Origin: Ligula intestinalis
Lineage: Eukaryota; Platyhelminthes; Cestoda; Diphyllobothriidea; Diphyllobothriidae
Reading direction: 5' to 3'
Length of the DNA: 64,000 nucleotides
Assembly (NCBI GenBank): GCA_036362985.1
Contig: JAYGXS010000009.1
Location: 24,403,128 to 24,467,127, forward strand
How positions within the stretch are numbered: position 1 is the stretch's first letter; each line of letters starts with the position of its first letter. The notes under the pieces are model-generated. The model had not been told where the DNA came from. It searched no databases and saw nothing but the letters and a program-made list of their open reading frames with translations. Positions 33,174 to 44,930 of the stretch are shown piece after piece. Made by a program: the position numbers and the translations under genes.

Positions 33174-33284
33174 ATATATTTGTACTAAAATTTTGACAAT
33201 ATATTACGGGTGGGCTACAGTTACCTAATTTGTGAAAAAAAAACGAAACCGACGTTTTCAGCTCGCATATTCATTGTAAGTTTG

Positions 33285-33935
33285 AACTAAAAAAATTCGC
33301 TGCTTGTGTAGTGTGCCTTTTTGTCACTGATGTTGACTTCCTTTAAAATTAAAATATATTTTGCAGAAAAAATGCACAAAAAATTGTTTTTTGTACACGT
33401 TTGGTAGAAAATTACGCCTTCTTTCAACGGTACACTTAAAAAAAGTATCTTAAAGTTTTTAAGAAAATTATAATTATAAGCTCTTTTAAGGAGGTTAAGG
33501 TGTTCATTCATTGAAAATCGTATCCATATTTCGTTAATGCTGCCTTTACTGGATAAAGCATGCTGTATAACAATTTCAACATTTTATTAGAACTATGTGA
33601 GATCTTCCTCAACCTTTAGGCGAAAACGTACTTTTCCTTAAGCAGGATGTACACAGTGCGCAGTTTGTAAACCTTGAATTCAAGTGTAGCAGTCACTAGG
33701 TTTCAAAATTATTCGGCAATTGGGAAAATTTATAAAACAAAAACATACCCGTTCTTTAAATAAAAAAATTAAAGTAGGCATAATTTGCTACCAAACGGGA
33801 ACAAGAAATAAATGTTCGTCCACGTTTTCCAAAAAATAGATTTGAATCTATAAAGGCGGTCAAAAGTAATGCCAAAAAAGCATACTATAGACGTAACCAC
33901 TTTTTATAGCGTTATAAAGCTGGCATCCTGAGGTG
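33285..33935. mobile_element. Long-TIR family V, copy 2 (both outer ends lost)
   Basis: It begins inside the left arm (GTCACTGATGTTGACTTCC), passes through the shared middle (TGTTCATTCATTGAAAATCG, GGATAAAGCATGC, TGTACACAGTGCGCAGTTTG) and ends in the right arm (CCAAACGGGAACAAGAAATAA, CTATAAAGGCGGTCAAA, CTGGCATCC). Both termini are truncated. Confidence 0.65.
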
Positions 33936-34229
33936 TCCAGATTCGGCTGCACGATCGCCTCTAGTACAACTATCCGCAATTAATATGCTCCAATCAAAAC
34001 TCATTTCAGATTTCCGGGTGACATTTCATGAGATAGGGAATCTTCTGTACGTTGGACTAAAGCAACCACAATTTCGCTTGAGTTGGCTTACTGGCAGATC
34101 ACAGGAGTAATAAATTTCTGAAGCTCACGTGCAGATTGTAGTCATATTTGGTGACCAAAGAGAGAAAAGGGGAGAGGAGACGAACGAGGTACGACAATAA
34201 GTTCATGTGGACCCACCTTCCTTATGACG
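33936..34229. other. Unassigned sequence
   Basis: Nothing recognised. Confidence 0.35.
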
Positions 34230-34274
34230 GCGTGGGTGGCCTGGGGATGCTTGCTATCGCCGACTCGTCCCCGT

Positions 34275-35330
34275 TTAGCGGCATGGTAGGAAGCGTGTGG
34301 ACAGCTTTAAGTTGACCTGCGGCCACGGGTGACTAAAGGCCGCTACAGACGCCTTCTGCGCACATAACATCGGGTCAGTGATGCATATGGCAATTGCCTC
34401 CACCGTCGCAGGTATCCGCTGACGCAGGAACTTGGAATGTTTCGTCGGCACTTTATAAATGCCTTGAAACACCTGGTTTACGTCTATCCGATAACCGCTG
34501 TTAACCAAGTGAGCTATAATTGCGTTAAATATTGACTTCACCTCGCCTCTGTTTAGCCAAGCAGGATGGTGTTCTCGCATGCGCTTGGATAGCCGCCTAG
34601 TTGTTTGACCAATGTAACCTGCCCCGCAGGAGCATTTTAAGGCGTAGATACACATTGAAGAGGTCCGGAACGGGAATCTTTACTTGCCTTCAAAGCGAAA
34701 AAGTGGAATGCTTGAAAAGACTAATCTGAACTTAGCTACTGGACACAAAAGCGCGATTGCAGCGCTCAAGCAAAGCTGTAGAAGTTCGCTTGTTGTATCC
34801 CCGTTAAAAGGAAAAAAGTAAGTAATAATGCTTTTTCTTAGCCATCGGCACTTCCGAGTTTGGTGAATGTTCCTCCATAAATTTAGTGATAAAATTCTCG
34901 AGTAAAGCGTTTTCTTGCATGAGATTTTAAATGAGTGCAAGTTTGTTCTCCAGTTTCTCTGGAAAACATATTCTTCTAGCTAAGTTCGTGAGGTAACGAA
35001 CTAGGTCTAATTTTTGACTTAGTGAGACGAAATTGTAGAAGCGTGTGTATTGCCCTGCCAAGGTTTTCCTGCAAAATACACTTCGAATTATTGTTTCATC
35101 ACACCTTCTATTAAGATAGACATCCCGAAAGAGGAGGCCCTGTATGTGCCCTCTTTCTAGAGTGAAGGTTAATGCTGGGTGCACCGGATTCACTATATCT
35201 AAGAAGGTGTTCAACTCAAATCTTCAAAATGCTAATACAAATAGATCATCCACATATCTAGTATAGGAAGGATTATCTTTTATAAAAGGGGAAGTTTGTT
35301 GCTCCCCAGTTTGCACATGAAGGCATCAGC
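34275..35330 (-). pseudogene. Penelope-like RT palm/thumb plus GIY-YIG nuclease (family D)
   Basis: Retroelement protein fragment in at least three frames. Upstream on the minus strand TRYVDDLFVLAF is the RT catalytic box (YVDD at 35245-35256). It is followed by NTFLDIVNPVHPALTFTLE, GLLFRDVYLNR and LAGQYTRFYNF (35214-34927), then a shift to DTTSELLQLCLSAA (34940-34680), a stop, and CIYALKCSCGAGYIGQTTRR with LSKRMREHHPAWLNRGEV (34655-34275). The GIY-YIG core is typical but its tail differs from families A-C, so this is a separate lineage. No terminal repeat was found on either side. Stops and shifts make it inactive. Confidence 0.8.
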
Positions 35331-36310
35331 TCAAATCCCTGTTCTCTATCAGCCTGATGCAAGTGGACTGGACCCTATAGCGTCCATATGTTACTGAAAA
35401 CTTTTCAATATCTGCTATGAATCCAGAAAGCTTACTGAAGGAAAAAAACTAGAAACACAAGAGCCTCCATTTCAAATATACATTTTCTCTTCCTGCATCC
35501 AATTTCCTACTCCCCTAGTCTTTCATGTGACGTTCTCTTATGGAAAGATATGGTTGAAAGATATAGGGGATGTAAAAAGGCTGTAATGCAGTAAAAGACC
35601 ATTTTAAGTGCCCTGCTAGGAGTTTCCGTGCACACAGCTGGCCAATTATTGGACTTACACAGGCGCAATCAGGCTGCGCATATATGATTGCGACGCTGTT
35701 TGGCAGAGGAAAGCGAAGTTAGCGGGCTGGCTGGCTGACAGACTGCACTTAGTGGTAGTAAAGTCTCCTTGGCTAGCAAAGCAGCGTTGTGTAAAATGTG
35801 AGAACGTTTGCAGGTGCTAAAAGCTATGGGCCACATCATAGTTGGTATATTTGGACATAATTTTGTTAAGGAGAAAAAGGGATAAAATCCGCGCTGCTTC
35901 GAAATGTAGGTTTTAGTACTTTACGCAGATTTGGTACTCACCAAAGACCCGTCAATATAATTCAAAATATTTTGCACGAAATGTCGCCATTCAGTAATAT
36001 GAATGTTGAACAGGGAGTAAATCATGAACTGGCTGTGGTTAACTGGTGTTTGGGTAGGTTTTCAGCTTTGATTCAATTGTGAGATTCTCGGGAGCCTTGG
36101 TGAAGTTTAAACTCGCCGCAGCAAGGATAATGTCGAAAATATCAATTTATTCAATGACTTTAGTATTCATCTGGCAAATTCTGCAATAGTTGCCTAGGAA
36201 GTCCGGATAAGCGATCGAGTTACTTCATAGTAGTTGGTAAATTTCAGGTTTATGCCGTTAGCTCGGTGCCTAACGTGATCCAAACTTAAGTGGACTAGCA
36301 GCCCATGGTA
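35331..36310. other. Unassigned sequence
   Basis: The first bases may continue the PLE RT upstream of YVDD, but I cannot follow a frame. No other feature. Confidence 0.35.
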
Positions 36311-36392
36311 GGCCTTGGCACTCAGTTGGTTAGAGCGTTGGATGTACGCAAGCTTTGTATCAGCCATTATGGATTTGAAACCAACCAAGGCC
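36311..36392 (+). repeat. tRNA-like sequence with closed acceptor stem
   Basis: GGCCTTGG at 36311-36318 and CCAAGGCC at 36385-36392 form a perfect 8-bp stem. Between them lie CTCAGTTGGTTAGAGCG (D-arm/box A) and GGATTTGAAACC (box B with a C-to-T change). At 82 nt it is longer than a standard type I tRNA, and the T-arm pairing is weak. It is more likely a pseudo-tRNA or SINE head than a working tRNA gene. Confidence 0.4.
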
Positions 36393-36734
36393 ACTGAAAG
36401 TTTGGCAATTAGTTCAAATAAATTGGCCTTGGTTTATGAGGTTTTTTGTTAAATTTGGGAAACCTGAATATCAGTTTGTGTTAAAAGTTCCCTCCAAGTC
36501 AGCTTGCTTGCACATTTCCGAAGGATTTTCACCAGCAGCACACCTGGTGTTCGTGAAGCAAGTATTAATCAAGGATAATAAGATCTTCACCAGCTAGTCA
36601 AAAGTATAAGTTATTAAAGGGATTGCCCAGAAAATGTACACCATTAGACAAGCCCGTGTGTTCATCCTTTCACTAAATAAATAGTGCGAATTTGAGAGGA
36701 TATGCAAATACAGGATGTCACGAATTGAGGCAAG

Positions 36735-37205
36735 TTTTCGGATATGAAAGAAGTCGTTTCGATCACCAGAAACATCCGTTTATTTGTCTGAGCCGTCGAA
36801 AGGCTATCGTCAGAGATAAAACCTTCAAGGAAATCGAACAACAGTTAAAGGGGGCAGGGGCCAATCAACCATCATAGGAAAACGAGAGGGGGGGAGGGAA
36901 CCCATTAGATATTAGTGTCGGCTGTGCGGAGATGCTTGCGGAGGGTGACGTATGCGGGCGCCAGCTCAATACATCGGTTGACTGAGTGGTCATCGGAAGC
37001 CCAGGTTTCAAGTTATTGTCGTCCTGTACTTTTGCAGGCGTGGAACCACTCACCCTTCTCTCGCTCCCTTATAACGGTTGATTGCCTCCTTTACCCCATA
37101 AATTTTGCTTGGTCTTCGTTGACGCTTTTATAGCTGACTTACACAAGAGGCCGAAAGCTCAGAAGGACAAACTTATTATTCCGATAAAGGAAACGCCTTC
37201 TTCAG
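36735..37205. mobile_element. Facing pair of Penelope-like termini (family F)
   Basis: The minus strand of 36735-36900 and the plus strand of 37045-37205 align over ~160 bp: CTCTCGTTTTCCTATGATGG versus CTCTCGCTCCCTTATAACGG, GTTGATTG, GCTGACTTACACAAGAGGCC versus CTGACGATAGCC, and CAGACAAATAAAC versus AGGACAAACTTATT. The ~145-bp spacer has no nuclease sequence. The single terminus at 7770-7925 is the third member. Confidence 0.6.
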
Positions 37206-37909
37206 TACTATATGTGTCCCCCAGATAAGTAATGCTAGGTGATGTAGGTAAGAAGAGGACTGGGCTGTTTACCGTCGGATTTAAAAAAGAACGAAATGAG
37301 GCAAACAGACATCGACATTATTGCACACTTGTTTGCACACATGCATCTCATGGGCGTGGAAGATGCCTTCAGTGTGATTGACATTGAATCACATAATTAA
37401 CCAAGGCCTCTAACACAACTTCAGCAACAGCCAGGGTTTGGTAAGAAAATGAATTATATGTGCGCAGATTCTGTATTCACCATGGCCGAAAGAAACTTTA
37501 CAAACTAACTGCAGGCATGTTCTTGCCTTTTTTTCCTTTCGACGTTGCTTTTCACCGTCGCTCCGACCATGAATAGCCGGCATGGCTAGAAGATTTCGAC
37601 TCTCTCTAGTAGATATCATTCTGATGCATGGATTATCTCATGGACCTGTTAATCAAATTCCTGAGCTGTGTTTTCTATTCGGAAAAGATGCTAATATCAA
37701 GTTTTATTTTTTAACTTATTGATTGAGTGCCAGTTTACAGACAAGGCCAAAGGAGATATACAGTAACTAATAGCGTTGACAGCGTTGACAGTAAAAAGCA
37801 TATCCTTTTGCTTGAAAAGTTCCTAATCACGATCTTTTTAAAGACTTTGACATGTTCATTCATAAGTTGTCCCACCTAGCCATTTATATGGGCTGTTTAT
37901 ACTTTCCGT
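37206..37909. other. Unassigned sequence
   Basis: A short direct repeat AGCGTTGACAGCGTTGACAG lies near 37783. Nothing else is supported. Confidence 0.35.
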
Positions 37910-38740
37910 GACATGAGAAGAAGGAGAAGATGTGAACGCTGGGATATGACTTTGATTCGCCTGACGTTTGGACCTCAGTCACGGATTCGTCATCGGAGAC
38001 AGCAACAAAAAAGCAGAAGCAGAAGCTGGTAATACATGCATAGGAGGTTGCAGTATTCATAGAGTACATTACTAGGTGCACATTAATGACGACGACAATG
38101 AAGGATCATTGCCCTCTTTTGTGTTGCTTGCTTGCTGGTCGGCATGCAGGCCTTGACCTGCTGAACTTACATTATGTTTTGTAAAATAAGCATGATGACC
38201 GGTGTTTGTGTAAAACGACGCGGTGGCCCTCGACTTGATTTGGCCAAATTGAGCCTCAGCACCAAATGTCCATTAGGCAAGTCGTTACATTTGATTTCTG
38301 GACTGAAGCCCCGTGAACCGTGACTTGAGTAATTATCGACTCACATGACTATCACCTCCTGCGAGGATATTGGCCTCATAGAATTATAATGTGTAGACAG
38401 GTATCGTCGAATTAGCTGCAACTTCACAATAGGTATAATTTCGCCCCACTGCAGTCGCTGATTAGGCAATTCGAGTATAAGGAAGACTTATGGTTTCTCT
38501 GACGTAGTTGCTTTGCCTGAAACTGCAGCAGATCCAATATAGGACTTAAAATGTTTCTTGTCGTGGCAGTGCGTCATTTATTATCACGCTCTGATGCCTT
38601 GTGGTTGCCTCCGGTCTGTGTGCGACTCCAACGTCGAAAGGTTAGACCAATAACAGTATTATCCCAGCTATCGCGTCTTCCTTTCAATTGCTTCCTGGCA
38701 ATCGCATGTTCGGTTTTATTGACAGTATGTGACATGGTCT
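37910..38740 (-). mobile_element. Penelope-like element, family B copy 2 (decayed)
   Basis: It is collinear with 313-1320: left terminus with GATTCGCCTGACGTTTGGAC, nuclease region with GTGAACCGTGACTTGAGTAA, ATTGGCCTCATAGAATT and GGTTTCTCTGACGTAGTTGC, and the right terminus with GTCGAAAGGTTAGACC and TCCCAGCTATCGCGTCTTC. The nuclease frame is too broken to follow for more than ~20 codons. It lacks the ~130-bp right-arm extension seen in copy 1. Confidence 0.7.
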
Positions 38741-40317
38741 TCGTTCATTTCTAAATTGGACAAACAAAATTTGAAGTTTTCATCACAACGATGAGAAATT
38801 TGCAATTGTTTCTACATGTAATTTCAGCCATATTCTTCCATATTGTCTCTTTTATTTCTGCAAAACAGTTGAAGTAATGCCGGCTCAAAATTGTATTTTA
38901 ATAAACCTTTTAAATGAATAACGGCGCAGACTTAATCGTAAGCAAATACGAAGTCATTGAAGTGGCCTCTGCGTCCTTTAATGGCTAACATTGCATGTCT
39001 ACATGCTGTTGGTAAGCGGACTAAACTGGTTCAAACTTCGCAGCATCGCGCTTATAAAGTCAATCTTCCTGATTAAACTTTTCGGCAAGTGTTGTGAGAA
39101 ATGATTTTGTTTATAGAATGGTGCTTACAACTCAGCTGGATTGCGGAAGAGCCATGTGTCGCTGTTATCCAGTTATAAGTACAAATATCCCGAGAAGATA
39201 TGCTGCGAATCAACCGTAAAACACGTCCGTAATATCCAATAGACGAAGGTTTAAGTTTGAAAGTGCCACTGTTTTCGTAGCCTCGATAATTATACTAAGT
39301 CCCAAACAAGATGCGGAAGGAACAATAATGGCTTCACGTTGTTTGTGGATACACGGAATGGCTACGTGAATATGTACATTGATAGCCACGCAAATATTTT
39401 AAGTTTTTTTAATCCTAAAACCTTCAGTCACTTGGAGGCAAACAATTTGATGATCTCTGGAACCAAGTCCAACGTGTGCTTTAGCAGGCAAAATATATAA
39501 ATGAACACTTGGTGATTTGTCGAAGTACTTAAACACGGACCGATGGCTGAGCCTATCTCAAAAAAGTAAGAATAAAGAAACAAAATTCAGCTTCATGGTA
39601 GGGTTGATGTCGTAAAGAAAACCAAAAAATATCGTTTAACTTCTCAGAATAGACGAACCTGAATAAGCGAATTATTACGTTACTAAACTTCAACCCAAAG
39701 GAGGATACGGACAGCAGCTAACCAAACCTTAATTTACCCAATTCTACGATCGTTGCCGCCGTTGTCGTTCGGACTTGGATGTGGACTCAGAAATGTAGGT
39801 TCTCATCAACAACATGCTCGCTGTCTACCAAGAGTTCCGAAATAGAATCGGAGTCCGGTAATCGGGCCTTATTTCACCAAACAGTTTTTGCCTTGCTAAG
39901 CGGATAACCCAATTATCCGACAGGCATGGGAAGGGCAAGGCACCTTTTGAGAAACGATCTCCATTCACCAGGAATAAAAGTGGGTGCACACACTTCATCT
40001 AACCGGAATATTACAAACGATGGATGATGACTGACATGACGAACAATCACTAGTAAATGAGTCACACCATTCACTAGCGATTCGACTTTCAGCAAACCTG
40101 TGCTAGCGAAGTATACAAAGGACATATTTTACAACGAATAACTAAACAGAAGCAAAGATCCGTACATAATCGGTAGACTATGCCATATGACAATATAAAC
40201 AGGTTTAATCAGAACAGTGCATACGCATTTTAATAATTGTAAACTCGGTGTTAGGTATTAATGTAAGCAGTCTCATTTACTGGAACTTGCTGCAACAGCA
40301 TTAGAAAATATATTAAA
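38741..40317. other. Unassigned sequence
   Basis: No gene recognised. If the mariner fragment to the right was once complete, its 5' half should have been here, but no transposase motif or matching left terminus is visible. Confidence 0.35.
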
Positions 40318-40780
40318 GATGCAGGGTTTTCTTGTCAGCAGGGTATGGCAACCCCAACTTACCATCGCGAAATTACGATCCCTCCTTCATGAGACCTTAC
40401 CAAACAGATGGATTGGACGAAAAGGTTTTGTTGAATATCCTCCCAAATCACAAGACCTCAAACCACTTGATTTTTACGGGGATACCTAAAAGACAAAGTC
40501 TGCGCTATGAGATCTGCATTACTGAATTGACAGAAGCTTGTGAACATGAATATGCGCAAATACCAAGGGAATTGTTTCATGTTGTGCGTGGTTTCATTGC
40601 TTTGCTTTGACAGCAGTGTGTGGGCCAGAATGGACATCAGTTTGAGAACGTGCAGCAAACGAAAACAATAAAATGGTACTTGTAAATATTTTTGGATTTC
40701 TAAAATAATAAAAAAAATTATAAGCAACACCAAGTTAAAAATTATTTAAAATGTGTATACAGTTTTGGGACACCCTGTAT
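40318..40780 (+). mobile_element. 3' half of a mariner-type element with right terminus
   Basis: Transposase C-terminus followed by the right inverted terminus CAGTTTTGGGACACCCTGTA at 40760-40779, the inverse of the familiar mariner-type TACAGGGTGTCCCAAAACTG. No left terminus is found upstream. The right end directly abuts a copy of family V. Confidence 0.7.
40333..40650 (+). pseudogene. IS630/Tc1-mariner transposase, C-terminal half, frameshifted
   Basis: DDE-type transposase relic. Across three frames it reads QQGMATPTYHREI (for QQDGAxPHYxRE, so the second catalytic D has changed to G), LHETLPNRWIGRKGFVEYPP, then KSQDLKPLDFYGDT (third catalytic D in PLDF) and a stop. The frame at 40332-40610 ends with TEACEHEYAQIPRELFHVVRG; CVGQNGHQFENVQ follows. 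The distance between the second and third acidic positions is about 43 residues, longer than the 34 of classical mariner and nearer to rosa/VS-type (DD41D) groups. The N-terminal HTH and first D are missing. Confidence 0.75.
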
Positions 40781-40789
40781 ACGTACAGT

Positions 40790-41400
40790 ACAACCTAGAA
40801 TTCGTGTAAAATGCTGACATATGCAAAAAATAATACTCTTTCGCTAATCGGCATTGCGTAAGGTTGTAACACCGATTATCATAGTCTATTCTGAAGTCAT
40901 GTCAGTCACGATAGGATGCCGCCTTTTTAATGAATTTCGTTCTGACCGTTAACAAAACGTTTTTACTGTGAAGAACGGCTACTTAAGTATTTAGCATTTT
41001 TTGTCATTGATGTTGACTGCCTTTATAAATTCAAATAAATTTTATCGAAAAAAGAAACGAAAAGATATGTCTTGTGCGCATTTAGTAGCAGATAACGTCC
41101 TCTTTAAATTTCATAATAAAAGAGAGGACATCTTTCGTTTTGAAAAAAAGTTTGCAATTATGAGCTTATTTACGATTGTGAGGTGTTCATTAACAAGACA
41201 TCATATCCGTCAATTAATAAAAACTGTCTTTAATGGATTCAGCATGTGTCACATCTGGTTAAATATTTCATGAGAATTATGTGACGGAAACGTAGGCGAA
41301 AACGTACTCTTCCTTAAACAGGATGTACATAGCGCAGGATTTGTAAACCTTGCATTAAGGTATAGCGGTCAGTAGGCTTAAACATTATTCCGCAACTGAA
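40790..41400. mobile_element. Long-TIR family V, copy 3 (right arm missing)
   Basis: Left arm from CTAGAATTCGTGTAAAATGC through TACTCTTTCGCTAATCGGCA, TTGACTGCCTTTATAAATT and the middle (ATTGTGAGGTGTTCATTAAC, CCGTCAATTA, TTTGTAAACCTTG). The right inverted arm is absent. A 90-codon frame at 41001-41273 is a chance product of this repeat. Confidence 0.65.
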
Positions 41401-43477
41401 TAAAGAATGGATGGAATAACAGTAGAAATGTCCACTTGGTCCGGCAAATCATGGGCCATCCAGGCTAAAAAATATTCTCCAAAATTGAACATTATTACAA
41501 TGCTTGTGTACTATATTTTCTGATGCATTAACAATTGTTGGTAAGTTCAAGGAAGGTAGTGTTTTGCTTTCTTCTATGAATAAACTGCATTCCAAGATAA
41601 AATTCACAATAGAAAAATAGGGATAACTAGCTATCTTTCTGAGACGGTTACAAGTTTAGCAAAGATGGTGGCTACATAGCACGAAACGGAGGCCTTAAGA
41701 ACACAAGTCAAAGGAATAAAGTGAATCGCCTGAGTTTTTTTCCATACAATGCAAATGTTAAATGATATACGCTCAAAAGATGAAATACATATGATATCAA
41801 CAGACGCTAGCTGTGAAAATTTTTCGTTCACAAGCCAACTTTACACAGACGTTTTATCCACAAGAACAGCACCCTACAACGGCCAAAATTGACGAAGCAA
41901 TCACTACCGCGAAGGCTTATTTTTAAATCTTTGCGGATGCAATCACATGAGTCGAACGCAACGGTAACTGACAGTCAGATTTCTAGAGCATCTGCCTAGA
42001 TGGCCATTAAAGCAGAAAAACGAGAACTCTCAGGTTAAAACTTACGTTTTTCGCATGTGTAAAATGTTTTAAGACAATCGAGCAACAAAGACATTTTGAT
42101 GACATTTTCTTTTACCACATTAACTAGTTGGGACGGTAAAAAAATGTATAACCAAATGTTACTAAATATAAAGCACCATTATTTCCGGCTATGCGTAATT
42201 TACAAAAGGAACAGACAAAAGATTAAGAACATTTAGAAAATTTAAGTATTTATTCGGCTTCAGTTTTGAATTTGCTGTTTTAGAAGGGAGCATAAATGTA
42301 ATTAACTGTGGCAAAATATATTCTAATAGAAAGATAAAAGTCAGTTCTTTCATTTCCAGGCATACTGCATCATTAAGCTTCAGGTGATTTCGAAAACCTG
42401 TGTAAATTCTAAATTTTTGCTGAAAAATGGTAACAGGCACCGATATTTGTCAGCTTAATGTCCAATTAAGGTGCTTTTTATAAAACCACCTACTATAGAA
42501 AATTATTTAATATTCATTTAAACAACAATATCTGACTTCAGTTGCGGTCCTTATGCTGTTCAGAAAAAACTTCTGCATGGTCTGGATGACCACGTCCCTA
42601 AGAAGTAATATCCAAAAGTTATTATTTAGTAAATGCTTTTTATAGCTACCTTTTATAAAATTTTGATTAAAAAATTGATCAGAATCTATGCTAATGAAGT
42701 GATGCTTGAAAACAGAAAAATTTCGAAAATAAGTCGGAATTTTTAAGTCAACATGTTAGTAATTGAACATGAACATCGGCAATATTTTTAGCCTATCCTG
42801 ACCAAAGAAACGTTATTTTGATATAAGGAAAGGGGAAAAGTTGCTTGTTTAACTGACGGCAATATCAAAATGTATTTTTCCTAATTTATAGCTATTTGTA
42901 CGTCTGAGGTACTTCTGTATTAGGAGAAAAGTTTTATTTTGCTCACCGACTAAATGGTAGTTTTAATATACATCACTTAAGTTACAAATTTACCTGAAAT
43001 TTTTCATTTTTATTTTTCCAAGTTTTCGTATATGCGTTAATGCCAATTTTTGAATGATTATGAAGCTTTCGAAAAGTTTGGTGTTTTGCACGATTTCTAC
43101 ATCGTACTGTGTTTTTGAAACCAGATAAAGCCCACTTCATGAACGTGAACTGAAACTTTACTTAAGTGCGAGGTAAAGCTACAGAAGACAGTTATTTGTG
43201 AAACGAAATGTGCATGCTCGTCGTAGGAACCTTTGAAAAATTACCGATTTGTTTCATTCTATCGGACATTAAATACTCATATCACATTCATGGTCTACCT
43301 TTACGCTTTAACGAGCTCATGTAAATGCATTTTAGGTAGCTGATATATCCAAACGGCCAAACACGCCAGTTTAGATCGGAATCAGCTAGGCATTATTTGA
43401 TATGCACTTTTATCCCATGGTTTATATAAAGTATTCCTTCGTTTTGGATAGAAATTGAGTAATTCACTTTACATAAT
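41401..43477. other. Unassigned AT-rich sequence
   Basis: About 2 kb with no recognisable coding, RNA or repeat content. Confidence 0.4.
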
Positions 43478-43664
43478 GCACCAGACATTTTGCAACATGC
43501 CGAAATATGCAAAAGATTGATACTTTTTCGGTTATTGGCATTGACTCAGGTTGTGATACTGATTATTGTGAAGACTATTCTGAAGTTACTTCATTCACGA
43601 AAGGTGAGAACTGATCAACGAGCTTCATTCTGACCACTAGCAAAACGAATATACTTTAACAAGT
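43478..43664 (+). mobile_element. Long-TIR family V, copy 4, left arm cut by a PLE
   Basis: GCACCAGACATTTTGCAACA, CATTGACTCAGGTTGTGATA and CATTCTGACCACTAGCAAAAC match the left arm of copy 1 (8089-8260). The match stops where the PLE-C terminus begins. A 33-bp match to the opposite outer end, GCATACGTTGGCATTTTGCA followed by CGAGTTCTGGTGC, lies at about 44898-44930. Confidence 0.6.
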
Positions 43665-44897
43665 GATAAGGCGTGAAGATTTGAGGTCCAGGTATCATAT
43701 CTTTTTCATAATCCCCCAAAGAAGAGGAAGGAGAGGGAACGAGGACAAGGACCGATCTATTTTGAGACTGACGCTTCAGACACTCTCTCGGCTCCACCGT
43801 CAGAGTAACTGGGTGGTTGTTCCTGTTCGCCGGGACTGTAGCAGCCTTGCCGCGCACCTGATTTTATATCCGCGCTCGACGCACGAACTTGGACCTGCCT
43901 GATCGATAGTTATTGACCGTTATATTGATTGCTGGTGAGCTCGTGTAATCTCTGCTCACTTATCGGCTGTCGCAAGTCAGCATGCTGGCTGACGTGCTCA
44001 TGGTCGACTGACGAGTGTTCCTGCCCACCTGAGTTGATCTCAACCTCGTGGGCGCGGTGGTGATTAGGTGCTTGGCCAGCTTCTCCACTTTGTACCTCCA
44101 AGGCTAGTTTTATTCCACACTCGAGTTTGTTTTGCCTTCTTTTTGGCCTTGTTCGAACTGACTCGAGCCTTTTGCGCAACGCCTGGTAGGCGGGGTGGAG
44201 GTCTATGGCTCTGTTAAGTGTGCCAGTCAAAGACCAACTTTCCAGCAGTAATCTAGCAATTTTGTCATTGGCTCGAGCAAGGACCCTTGCTTTGTCAAAG
44301 GCGAAGACGTGTTTCTTCTGCTGTGCGTGGGCAAAGACCACAGACTGCTTATCGTTGCGGTCGATTGTCTGCTGATGGTCGTGCAATGTTGTGCTCAGGC
44401 GTTTGCCCGTTTCATCAACATAACTTGCATCACAGTCTTGGCACGGTATGCTGCAGTCCACACAGGATCGTTCTGTCAACGGTAGCGGGTCTTTGAGCCA
44501 CATGGTTTGCTGTCTGATGGTAAACTCAGGCCTATGAGCCACACCGATCCCGAATGCTCTCAGAATTCTAGCAGCTGCCTCTGATACATTTTTCACATAG
44601 GGGATTGCGAGCCAGAACTTGGGGTCTTCTTTCTTCGACTGCTCAAGGTGGGGCCTCTTAAGACACTTGCGTACAAAGGACATAAGATAAAAGTTGGCCT
44701 GAAGTAGACCATGCATATACTTAATCTCCTCCTTTTTCCCACTTTCATCGCTGCAGTGTGTCTTCTAACACAACTGCGTTTGTGACAGATGGGATGGTTG
44801 CTCTTGAAGTGGAGGATGCGCATGGTATTGGTTGCCTTACGGTAGACCATTTTTCATTATCTTCCTGTCTTCCAGCTTCGTTACTTGAATGTCGAGG
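43665..44897 (-). mobile_element. Penelope-like element, family C copy 1
   Basis: A minus-strand PLE lying between a left arm and a matching right outer end of family V. The terminus at 43665-43830 (minus strand: CTGACGG, a hairpin, GAAGCGTC, then a CT-rich run) matches the inverted termini at 47275-48110. It has the thumb and nuclease but no RT palm. Confidence 0.7.
43910..44890 (-). pseudogene. Penelope-like RT thumb plus GIY-YIG nuclease (family C)
   Basis: From about 44890 on the minus strand: MPFLDIQVTKLEDRK, then in another frame VYRKATNTMRILHFKSNHP with HKRSCVR (44850-44760), then a 268-codon frame (44716-43910) with MSFVRKCLKRPHLEQSKKED, IPYVKNVSEAAARILRAFGI, GVAHRPEFTIRQQ, CSIPCQDCDASYVDETGKRL (nuclease core, YVDETG), HVFAFDKARVLARANDKIAR, LLLESWS and RAIDLHPAYQALRKRLE. 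A hydrophilic tail of ~90 residues follows, longer than in families A and B. At least one frameshift lies in the thumb. The GIY-YIG core is modified (D for G) so activity is doubtful. Confidence 0.85.
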
Positions 44898-44930
44898 AAG
44901 GGCATACGTTGGCATTTTGCACGAGTTCTG

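Noticed and set aside
36311..36392. Functional tRNA gene
   Set aside because: 82 nt length, weak T-arm and a box B substitution argue for a pseudo-tRNA or SINE head.
41001..41273. 90-codon protein in family V copy 3
   Set aside because: The equivalent frame is broken in copy 2, and only the DNA is conserved between copies.
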